Source: Oehlia diaphana (taxonomy: Eukaryota; Glomeromycota; Glomeromycetes; Glomerales; Glomeraceae). Taken from it: 22,449 nt of DNA. Location of the stretch: positions 105,500-127,948 of the forward strand of contig QZLH01000044.1 of the NCBI GenBank assembly GCA_003833135.1, read 5' to 3'. Below are positions 1 to 7,861 of this stretch, piece by piece (positions within the stretch are counted from its first letter, which is position 1; every line of letters starts with the position of its first letter). The position numbers and the translations under genes are program-made. The notes under the pieces are model-generated. The model searched no databases. It was not told the origin of the DNA and saw nothing but the letters and a program-made list of their open reading frames with translations.

Positions 1-89
1 ATGACACAATATGACAAGTCAAAGTATATCACGGACATGGGTTGAAACCATGGGCGGACCATAAAGGATATAACCTAGACACTTGAGAC

Positions 90-336
90 ATGAAACGTAA
101 GGTTAGAACCTTTGTTGATCGGTTGAATGGGGTGAAATTTTCGCAGTTGAGCAGTTTGAATCGGTTCGTTCCTTTCTTTCGGTTTCGAGTCGGCTCTGAT
201 AAATCTTGGTATGAACTGATTCAGTTCTGGAAAATCGTATTTTGTAACCATTATGGAACGGAACCGATTCATCCCAATTCGAACCGGATCAAGTCGGTCC
301 GTTCAATTGTATCGGTTTGTAACCGAGCCATCCCTA
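90..336. mobile_element. possible hAT-like element end (relic)
   Basis: This stretch is richer in GC than its surroundings and is full of short direct and inverted copies of CGGTT, AACCG and TTCGAA. Its right edge, read on the minus strand, starts TAGGGATGGCTCGG, which resembles the TAGGG-TGGC termini of hAT transposons. I cannot find the matching left terminus or a target duplication, so the element is either truncated or starts outside the window. Two overlapping open frames of 65 and 83 codons run through it on opposite strands, but both follow from the CGGTT/AACCG repeats and look non-coding. Confidence 0.35.
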
Positions 337-1189
337 TATGATATTATAACACACGTAACAAATTATATCTAATTCGATAAATAAATACGATAAATATTTT
401 TTAATTTCTTTTTTTAGAGCGAAATTATTTTAAGAACTTTTTTATGATCAGCATAACAGGCAACAAAACGTTTCTCATACCCTAAAATCACATCGAAATA
501 TCTAATAATGCGCGAATCATTGACCACATGCGCGGACAGATAAGCATTGTACGGTTTTGTGCTCGGCTCCGCTTCGGACAATAATTAATGGTACTATATT
601 AATAATATCGATATTATAAAAAATCCGGTAGAGATTTCTTAATATCTGTGTTTTTTAGTAATATTCTGTCTCAAGATGATACTATTGCTTATGTAAAATG
701 TATTAAATACAAGAAAGAAATTTTCTTGCACGTTATAATGACGTTATGATCGAACTGATTTTCCAGCGTAACCTGAAAAAAATGTCATGAAAAATCACGT
801 GACATTTTCATCACGCTCTTCCTTGTTTAAGTAACCTGATCACGAAAATTTTTTTTGTCATAATAAAATCCTACTTGTCACGCACTATCCGTCAATTGTG
901 CGTAATGTCGGCGGCCATTTCGTAACATTTTTTCCAGGAACTTTACTGTGCCACTTTACATAATGTGAATCATTTTTTTAAAAAAAATTCACGTCGTTAT
1001 TATTATTCTACATGAAAATACAAACGTTATCTGATAACCTTTTCATAAGTTATCAATTAATAAATAAATAAATTAATAAAATTAGTTCTATTTTGTTCCT
1101 TCTTTACGTCGATGATAGTCGATACGGCAACACATAATTAAATTCCTTTGTTAATGGATTATCATAATTATTATAACATCCGTAGAAAT
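337..1189. other. AT-rich intergenic DNA with one dispersed repeat
   Basis: I see no gene here. Positions 565-630 carry a copy of the GCTTCGGACAATA repeat listed separately. Around 784-809 there is a hairpin with arms AAAATGTCA and TGACATTTT flanking a CACGTG box at 796-801. The remainder is low-complexity A/T sequence. Confidence 0.6.
565..630 (+). repeat. dispersed repeat, GCTTCGGACAATA family, copy 1
   Basis: GGCTCCGCTTCGGACAATA at 565-583 is followed after an AT stretch by TATAAAAAATCCGGTA (615-630). The same two blocks, in the same order and at similar spacing, recur at 18622-18684. An inverted relative of the first block lies at 16686-16712. The family is unknown to me. The pattern suggests a short dispersed element, not a gene. 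Confidence 0.6.
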
Positions 1190-1654
1190 TACACTCCCCG
1201 GCCAAAAGTATTGGAACACTTTAAAATTATCACAAATTTTTAATTTTTAATCTTTTAATTATGAAAAATTTTAACAAATAAATTTTTTTTATTTTACTTA
1301 TAAAAACAAATTTTTTTATTAAAAAAAAAAAAAAAAATATTTAGTGGAGAACTATTGCTATCTATTACAGCTTGAATTCTTCTTGGCATTTCCTACTAAA
1401 TTTTCTAAAATTTTTGGCTCAATTTCATTCCACTTTTCCTCCAAAACAACCATTAATTCTTCAAGATTTTTTTTTTTGAATATGGAGCATGTTTACAAAC
1501 CTTTCTTTCCAAAACATCCATCCCTATAAAAAATTTTATGGGAAAAATTCTGATAAATGTTCATTTTTCTAGTTTTCATTCCAAAAAACTCCGATACGTG
1601 ATCAATTTTCTAAAAATTGCATGGATTTAAGTCAGGTGACTGCGAAATACAAAT

Positions 1655-1762
1655 GTAAAATTTACATTTTATATTTAAAAAAAAAATGAATAAATAAATA
1701 AATAAATTTTAAAATATAATACAGGTTTCGAACATGGATATCTGGACTCTGGAGTTATAAAC
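1655..1762. repeat. inserted low-complexity/SINE-like stretch inside the Tc1 relic
   Basis: This sequence separates the two halves of the transposase relic. It starts with a near-perfect hairpin (AAATGTAAA, then TTTACATTT), continues with A-runs and four to five AAAT units, and ends in a minus-strand segment containing GTTCGAAAC, which resembles a polymerase III B box. With the (AAAT)n tail this could be a SINE fragment, but I cannot identify an A box, so the origin is uncertain. Confidence 0.35.
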
Positions 1763-1922
1763 CCCAGTAAATAGTTTTTGTATAAATTTATACTAAACGG
1801 GCTCATTGGCTCGAAATTAGCTCAAATTTATGCAAAAAATAATCCAAATTTAAGTCAATATAGAGCCAATTATATATGGATGAGCCCATTTGGTACAAAT
1901 TTATACAAAAACTATAACTGGG
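1763..1922. mobile_element. short inverted-repeat element (MITE-like)
   Basis: The ends are inverted copies. The left begins CCCAGTAAATAGTTTTTG and runs to GGGCTCAT near 1806. The right, read as reverse complement from 1922, begins CCCAGTTATAGTTTTTG and reaches the same GGGCTCAT. The shared stretch is about 40 bp with few differences. It has no coding capacity. The element lies next to the transposase reading frame break, so it probably inserted into the Tc1 copy. The target duplication is not clear. Confidence 0.6.
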
Positions 1923-2112
1923 AACTTGGAAAACATGTTAACCTCGGGCAATTGCTTAACTGCATTTGTCCGATGCACTGGTGCATTATCGTCTTGGAAA
2001 ATATGCTCCAAATCTGTTTCCAACTCATCAATAAAAGGCAGATTATTTTTTGAAATCTGAATATATACTTTTCCAGAAACTTTAATTAATGTCCGGTCCT
2101 TAAAATTATATA

Positions 2113-2596
2113 AAAATAGTGTATGTAAATTTTATATATAAAAGCATCCCCTTTCACTGCCGCACAAAAAATAACAATTCTGAAGGTATGATAAAATTAA
2201 GATACTAAAAAATTTGCATAATTAATTCAAAATACTTATTATAAATTCGAAATGAACAAGTTCAAAATAAATACATTTCATATATTTTACATTTTATAGT
2301 CTTAACTCCCCTTTAAACATGAACTATTTTTAAGTGGAATATCCGATGATCTGGTCGTTCAACAAATTTTCAATCCGGTTAAACAGATATCCGGCGAATC
2401 AACAAGATTGCAAGACCACTAATTTAGAATATTTGACCAAATTTGTCCAAATTGTAAAATGTTAAAAATAATAAATAAATTTATATGGCATAAGCATCAT
2501 TTAATAGTAAATTAAATGCAATAGCAGAAAAACTTTAAAATATTTAACGCAGCGGATTCTGTTATGTTGATCATCCCGTTTGTATGCTGTGTGCAT
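2113..2596. other. AT-rich intergenic DNA left of the array
   Basis: I see no gene or recognisable repeat here. Similarity to the spacers between array copies starts only at about 2597, so this stretch is the unduplicated left flank. Confidence 0.6.
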
Positions 2597-2601
2597 ATCA
2601 C

Positions 2602-2609
2602 TTACGTAA
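2602..2609. promoter_or_regulatory. conserved palindromic TTACGTAA site, copy 1
   Basis: A perfect 8-bp palindrome of the bZIP (CREB/ATF-like) type, 94 bp before the start codon. The same position is kept in all four array copies although the surrounding sequence has drifted. Function is inferred. Confidence 0.45.
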
Positions 2610-2695
2610 CTTGTTAAACCAACTTTGTCAATAAATGGAAATGTGTTTGTTTCAGCATTACTTTCTTTCACAATTCCTTTTGTTTCTTTACAAAA

Positions 2696-4164
2696 ATGCA
2701 ACAAGAGTTATTTTTACCGGTTTTGAATAATCTTGAAAAATTATTTAAGTCAAAAAAGGATTATGATGTTATTATAAAAGCTGGAGAAGATAATGATCAA
2801 AAAGAAATTTACGCTCATTCAAACATTCTTCGCTGTCAATCAGATTATTTTGATACAGCTTTTTCTTCTAATTGGGCTGAAAAAAAAGATGGAAAGTATA
2901 TTTTTAAGAAACCAAATATTTCGCCACATATTTTTGAAATTATTATAAGGTATTGAAAATTTTAATTAAAAAAGTAAAAAAATTTTTTATTTATTGATAA
3001 TCTAAAATCCTATTTAAAATCGAATCTAGATATTTATATTGTGGTCAATTAGACTTAAATGTCAAAAATGGGCCAAATACTTTAATATTGTTAGTCGCTA
3101 CAGAGGAACTTGGGTTGAATATACTCGGCGAATATATCCAAGAATTTTTTATTAAAAATCAAAAAAAATTCTTACAAAAAGATCCTATTGGAATTCTTGA
3201 AGTTGCTTTTCAACATGAAACTTTTACAACGTTGAGAGATTGTGGCCTAAAAGCAATCTGTCAAGAACCAAACATTTTATTTGGAACTGACAAAATATTA
3301 TTACTGCCTGCACAAATATTGGAATCATTACTTAAACGAGACGACCTTGCACTTAATGAAATTGAAGTATGGAATAATTTGATCAGATGGGCTCATGCAC
3401 AACAACATACCGTTAATAAGGATCCTTCCGAATGGACTAAAGATGAATTAACTTTAATGGAGAGGACGTTATTGAGATTTATCCCATTAATTAGATTTCA
3501 CGATATAACCTCTGAAGAATATTATGACAAAGTAGTACCATATGATGATTTGCTACCAAAAAAACTAAAAAACGAAATCTTGAAGTTTTACCTGGTTCCA
3601 CATGCAAAACAGATAGGATCTCTACCGTCAAGAAATGCTGTTATTGATTCTGTTCTTATAAATTCAAAACATTTAGCATTATTTGCAGGTTGGATAGACA
3701 AAAAAGACAAATCTTTGAAAATGATTCCTTATAAGTTTAATCTTATCTTTCGTGCTAGTAGAGATGGCAATACAGCAGCAGCATTTCATAATAAATGTAA
3801 TAACAAAGGAGCAACTATTATAGTTGTTAAAATTAAGGGAACTAATCAAATAGTTGGTGGATATAATCCGCTTGATTGGGAAGGTCATGCTATCAACAAA
3901 AATACCCAAGATAGTTTTATATTTATCTTTAACGATTATAGAGACATTAATACGGGTCAAATTGGAAGAGTAACTAGCGCTTCTTTTGCTTTGATATGTA
4001 ATCATCAATGGGGGCCAATTTTCGGAAATGGACATGATTTATCAATGTACCCTGACAATCAAAATAATAAATGGTATTCTAATCCAACTGCCTATCCTAA
4101 TCTCAATATTCCGGGAAGTTTTGAAATCGATGATTATGAAGCATTTCAGGTGTTTAAAAAATAG
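2696..4164 (+). CDS. BTB-BACK-TLDc domain protein, copy 1
   Basis: The gene has two exons, 2696-2949 and 3030-4164, giving 462 residues. The 80-bp phase-2 intron (2950-3029) runs from GGTATTG to ATCTAG and splices to restore IIIR-YLYCG across the BTB domain. Residues about 20-120 form a BTB/POZ fold, with the typical YDV (23-25) and AHSNIL (40-45, His41). About 125-230 is a BACK region, containing LLKRDDL and EIEVWNNLIRWAHAQ. About 297-460 is a TLDc domain, with RASRDGNT from 326, GGYNPLDW at 361-368 and FEIDDYEAF near the C terminus. BTB-BACK proteins usually act as Cullin-3 ubiquitin-ligase adaptors, and TLDc proteins are linked to V-ATPase control and oxidation resistance. The combined role here is inferred and the substrate unknown. 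There is no signal peptide or membrane segment. The start at 2696 is the only one that keeps the N terminus identical among copies. Confidence 0.92.
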
Positions 4165-4720
4165 ATTTTAATATGTTAAAAAGAACAAGCAAGTTTTTTT
4201 CCATTAGAATTAACAGTATGTACTGATATCATAGTATAATAAAGGCAAGACAATAAATTAAAGGAATTAAAATGTAGCATATTGATTTTTGTTTTCTTGT
4301 TGATTTTAAATATTTTATCCGACAAACTGTTAACCAACTAAATATTTTTTTCGTTGAAGTTATTTGCATAAGATGCTAATTCAAGTAAATAATTTTTTTA
4401 TTCTTAATAGTATGACAAGAATTTATCTAATTAGTACTGCTTTAACTGCGATTACTTTAACAAAATAGGAAACAATATTGCACTGATAAATACTAAATTT
4501 AATATATACATATATTGGTTTTCGAAATTTCGAATATGAAACAAACTGTAAGTTGAGTGAGTGTATTAAGTCCATTCGAAGTTTTGGACTCAAAAATATA
4601 TTAAGCAGTTCGATAGGCGCTAAATTGGTAAATTGTCTACAAGCACGTGATACAGTATATAACGTGATTAATCGATTTTGTTATTGTCACGAAAAAGCGG
4701 TAGATATTGATGAACATCAA
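4165..4720. other. spacer between copies 1 and 2 (3' flank and upstream region)
   Basis: The first part is the conserved 3' flank, with AATAAA-like sequences near 4238 and 4252 that could serve polyadenylation. The second part (about 4460-4720) is shared with the upstream regions of copies 3 and 4. It includes AAGCACGTGATA (CACGTG at 4644-4649) and TATATAACGTGATTA. A 66-codon open frame at 4553-4753 is broken in the other copies and is unlikely to be a gene. Confidence 0.6.
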
Positions 4721-4728
4721 TTACGTCA
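4721..4728. promoter_or_regulatory. conserved TTACGTCA site, copy 2
   Basis: This is the counterpart of the TTACGTAA palindrome of the other copies, with one base changed to the classic CRE half-site form. It lies 94 bp before the start codon, the same distance as in copy 1. Function is inferred. Confidence 0.45.
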
Positions 4729-4814
4729 CTTGTTAAACCAACTTCGTCAATAAATGGAAATGTGTTTGTTTCAGCATTACTTTCTTTCACAATTCCTTTT
4801 GTTTCTTTATAAAA

Positions 4815-6285
4815 ATGCAACAAGAGTTATTTTTACCAGTTTTGAACAATCTTGAAAAATTATTTTTGTCAAAAAAGGATTATGATGTTATTATAAAAGC
4901 TGGAGAAGATAACGATCAAAAAGAAATTTACGCCCATTCAAACATTCTTCGCTGCCAATCAGATTATTTTGATACAGCTTTTTCTTCTAATTGGGCTGAA
5001 AAAAAAGATGGAAAGTATATTTTTAAGAAACCAAATATTTCACCACATATTTTTGAAATTATTATAAGGTATTGAAAATTTTAATTAAAAATTAAAAAAA
5101 TTTTTTGTCTATTGACAATCTAAAATCTATTTAAAATCGAAATCTAGATATTTATATTGTGGTCAATTAGACTTAAATGTCAAAAATGGGTCAGATACTT
5201 TAAAATTGTTAGTGGCTACAGAAGAACTTGGGTTGAATATACTCAGCGAATATATCCAAGAATTTTTAATTAAAAATCAAAAAAAATTCTTACAAAATGA
5301 TCCTATTGGAATTCTTGAAGTTACTTTTCAACATGAAAATTTAACGACGTTGAGAGATTATGGCCTAGAAGCGATCTGCCAAGATCCATACATTTTATTT
5401 GGAACTGACAAAATATTATCATTGCCTACACACATATTGGAATCATTACTTAAACGAGACGACCTTGTACTAGATGAAATTGAAGTATGGAATAATTTGA
5501 TCAGATGGGCTCATGCACAACAACCTACCGTTAATAAGGATCCTTCCGAATGGACTAAAGATGAATTAACTCTAATGGAGAGAACGCTATTGAGATTTAT
5601 CCCATTAATTAGATTTCACGATATAATCTCTGAAGAATATTATGACAAAGTAGTACCATATGAGGATTTGCTACCAAAAAAACTAAAAAACGAAATCTTG
5701 AAGTTTTACTTGGTTCCACATGCAAAACAGATAGGATCTCTACCGTCAAGAAATGCCGCTGTTATTGATTCTGCTCTTATAAATTCAAAACATTTAGCAT
5801 TATTTGCAGGTTGGATAGACAAAAAAGACAAATCTTTGAAGATGATTCCTTATAAATTCAATCTTATCTTTCGTGCTAGTAAAGATGGCAATACAGCAGC
5901 AGCATTTCATAATAAATGTAATAACAAAGGAGCAACTATTATAGTTGTTAAAATTAAGGGATCTAATCAAATAGTTGGTGGATATAATCCGCTTGATTGG
6001 GAAGGGGGTGGTATCATCAAAAATACTCAAAATAGTTTTATATTTATCTTTACCGATTATAGGGATATTAATACGGGTCAAATTGGAAGAGTAACTAGCG
6101 CTTCTTATGCTTTGATATGTAATCATCAATGGGGGCCGATTTTCGGAAATGGACATGATTTATCAATGTACCCTGACAACCAAAATAATAAATGGTATTC
6201 TAATCCAATGACCTATCCTAATCTCAATATTCCAAAGAGTTTTGAAATCGATGATTATGAAGCTCTTCAGGTGGTTAAAAAATAG
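4815..6285 (+). CDS. BTB-BACK-TLDc domain protein, copy 2
   Basis: Exons 4815-5068 and 5148-6285 give 463 residues. The 79-bp phase-2 intron (5069-5147) is at the same place as in copy 1. Exon 1 differs from copy 1 by one residue (Leu18 for Lys18). The BACK part instead follows copy 4, with QDPYILFGTDKI and LVLDEIEVW, where copies 1 and 3 read QEPNILFGTDKI. The TLDc part returns to a copy-1-like sequence, including FGNGHDLSMYP. One extra alanine (NAAVID) follows the PSRN motif before the TLDc domain. All domain hallmarks are present and there is no frame damage, so it is probably functional. The biochemical role is the same inference as for copy 1: a predicted Cullin-3-type adaptor with a TLDc tail, substrate unknown. 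Confidence 0.92.
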
Positions 6286-6594
6286 ATTTTAATATGTTAA
6301 AAATAATAAGCTCCATTGAAATTAACAGTAAATACTATTTTATATTATCTGTTATAATAAAAGCAAGACATTAAATTAAAGGAATTAGAATGTAACATAT
6401 TGATTTTGTTTTCTTGTTAATTTTAAATATTTTATCTGATAAACTGTTAACCAGCTAAATATTTTTTATTCGTTGAAGTAATTTGCATAAGAATGCTAAT
6501 TTAGAGTAAAATAATTTTTTATTTTTTTTTAATGTTACGACAAACATTTAATATCTAATTATTGCTTTAACTACTGTACGATTACTTTAGGAAA
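6286..6594. other. 3' flank of copy 2
   Basis: This is the conserved array 3' flank. It is shorter and more diverged than those of copies 1 and 4: the AAGCAAGTTTTTTTCC block is missing. No gene is seen. Confidence 0.6.
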
Positions 6595-6596
6595 TA

Positions 6597-7122
6597 CAGC
6601 TAACCCTCGATATACTGAACTCACAGTTCAAGAGCAAAAGTCCGGTATACTATGGTAGAAGTTCGGTAAGTAAATCTTGCTACTGTAAACTTATGGAGTT
6701 TGGTATATAAGAAATTTCGGTATATAAGTCTGTCACGTGATTAAGAATATTAATTTCAGTTTGGCCAGAATTAAGATTTAATTATCTCAAAGACCAGCAT
6801 AAATTATGTGAAATTCCAACACGTAATCTCAGTTCGGTATATCGAGATTTTTAAAAATAATACCGAACTTGGTTTTTAAAAAAAGTTCGGTAAGTCGAGA
6901 GATGTGAGTTCGTTAGGGGATGGCCAGAAATGAAGTAATTTAAATTTTAGGTTTTGACCCCCCATGTCATCATTCATTTTAGGAAATGTAAAATTAAAAC
7001 ACAATTCTGGCTAGAATTATATTAACTACAAGTGTCTAAAAATGGAAGATGTGCAACATCATCATGGTCTTAACCCCCTCCCCCTTAGGAAATGACGTCA
7101 TTTCTGGCATCGAGGTCAGATG
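6597..7122. mobile_element. 526-bp Tc1/pogo-like non-autonomous element, TA target
   Basis: The matching flanks of copies 1 and 4 read GGAAA(C/T)AATATTGCACTG without interruption. Here the same sequence is split, with TA on both sides (6595-6596 and 7123-7124). The ends are imperfect inverted repeats: CAGCTAACCCTCGAT on the left and, read in reverse complement, CATCTGACCTCGAT on the right. TA duplication and a CTCGATATAC-GAAC-type terminus are typical of Tc1/mariner/pogo elements. Inside are further copies of the terminal motif (AGTTCGGTATATCGAG near 6832, AGTTCGGTAAGTCGAG near 6884) and a second inverted pair (GCCAGAAATGA near 6924, TCATTTCTGGC near 7097), so it may be a nested composite. 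There is no transposase coding sequence. Confidence 0.75.
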
Positions 7123-7307
7123 TAATATTGCACTGATAAATACTAAATTTTAATACATATATTGGTTTTCGAAATTTCAAATATGAAAACAAAATTGTAA
7201 TAACAGATAAATGAAGCAGAGCGCTTGGCGCTAAATTGGTAATTTTTTACAAGCACGTGATATAGTATATAACGTGATTAAGAAATAAATTATGTTTGTC
7301 ACGAATT

Positions 7308-7472
7308 AGATAATGGTGTAGTTAGCCGAAAAACGGAGCCGAATTCCTGATTGCAGATCATCCGAACCCGGTTTAATCGCAGAAAATCCTCTGGAATTCC
7401 ACTACAATCTACGCCTGAGCCGGGTCCGGATCACGTTGCGGCTAATTATTTTTCGGCTAACTACACCATTTT
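7308..7472. mobile_element. 165-bp MITE with 22-bp perfect inverted repeats
   Basis: Arms at 7312-7333 and 7449-7470 are exact inverted copies beginning AATGGTGTAGTTAGCC. The direct repeat ACGAATT flanks the element (7301-7307 and 7473-7479). The upstream region of copies 2 and 4 reads GTCACGAAAAAGC-GTAG at this point with no insert, which supports insertion with duplication. The interior is more GC-rich than the host sequence and has no coding capacity. The family is unknown. Confidence 0.8.
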
Positions 7473-7518
7473 ACGAATTCGGTAGATTTTGATAATTTTA
7501 GCCAAATTTGATGAACAT

Positions 7519-7760
7519 AAAACCCTAGCCATGGCGAAAAAAAGATGCAGACACGTGACTGCATTTTATTCATTACTACCATCACACCTCACCGCGTTTC
7601 CATTTTTTATATTTTTTGAGGGACAGTTTTTTTCGAGTGGGCAAAAAATTATTCGTCACTCATTATTCGTCACTGTTTATTTCACATGTTAGTGCATTAA
7701 GCCGTAATGCGGTCCAAAAATCACGTGACTGCATCTTTTTTTTCGCTATGGCTATGGTAC
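7519..7760. mobile_element. 242-bp MITE with 12-bp flanking duplication
   Basis: TTTGATGAACAT occurs at 7507-7518 and again at 7761-7772, and copy 4 has it once in the same place. The ends are inverted repeats. The left has ACCCTAGCCATGGCG, an A-run, then GATGCAG-CACGTGA. The right in reverse complement has ACCATAGCCATAGCG, an A-run, then GATGCAGTCACGTGA. Each arm carries a CACGTG box. A 67-codon frame inside is not convincing. The long duplication recalls Mutator-like elements (usually 9-11 bp), but I cannot confirm that. Confidence 0.78.
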
Positions 7761-7775
7761 TTTGATGAACATCAC

Positions 7776-7783
7776 TTACGTAA
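7776..7783. promoter_or_regulatory. conserved palindromic TTACGTAA site, copy 3
   Basis: The palindrome lies 86 bp before the copy 3 start and only 3 bp from the right target duplication of the 242-bp MITE. The insertion therefore cut the upstream region off from this site. Function is inferred. Confidence 0.4.
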
Positions 7784-7861
7784 CTAAACCAACTTTGTCA
7801 ATAAATGGGTGTTTTGTTTCAAATTACTTTCTTTCACAATTCCTTTTGTTTCTTTATAAAA

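Larger units (their letters stand above)
1192..2112 (-). pseudogene. Tc1/mariner-like transposase pseudogene
   Basis: On the minus strand this segment encodes scattered pieces of a Tc1-type DDE transposase. From the N-terminal side I read a block ending FQDDNAPVHRTNAVKQ (about 2090-1913), which carries the second catalytic aspartate in the family motif QDNAPxH. An interruption follows at about 1655-1912, then SQSPDLNP (about 1650-1625), the family motif just before the third acidic residue. Next come NLEELMVVLEEKW and, in a shifted frame, MPRRIQAVIDSNSSP (to about 1340), the usual C-terminal end. Several frameshifts and stop codons break it. At 1192-1220 sits a Tc1-style terminus reading CACTCCCCGGCCAAAAGTAT next to a TA dinucleotide. 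I find no opposite terminus or N-terminal DNA-binding domain, so the copy is truncated as well as decayed. The motifs are seen directly; the family assignment follows from them. Confidence 0.8.

Noticed and set aside
75..341. Overlapping 65- and 83-codon frames on both strands
   Set aside because: Both arise from CGGTT/AACCG repeats in a likely transposon end and have no recognisable protein features.
1344..1529. 61-codon plus-strand frame
   Set aside because: It is the reverse strand of the Tc1 transposase C-terminal part.
1720..1745. tRNA-like sequence around GTTTCGAAC
   Set aside because: The B-box-like motif is not flanked by pairing stems and no anticodon or acceptor arm can be folded. 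At most it is a SINE fragment.
3679..4035. 118-codon minus-strand frame opposite copy 1 (with similar ones opposite copies 2, 3 and 4)
   Set aside because: These are antisense shadows of the TLDc coding sequence. Their recurrence only reflects the duplication of the sense gene.
4553..4753. 66-codon plus-strand open frame upstream of copy 2
   Set aside because: The same flank before copies 3 and 4 has frameshifts and gaps, so the frame is not conserved. It is spacer sequence.
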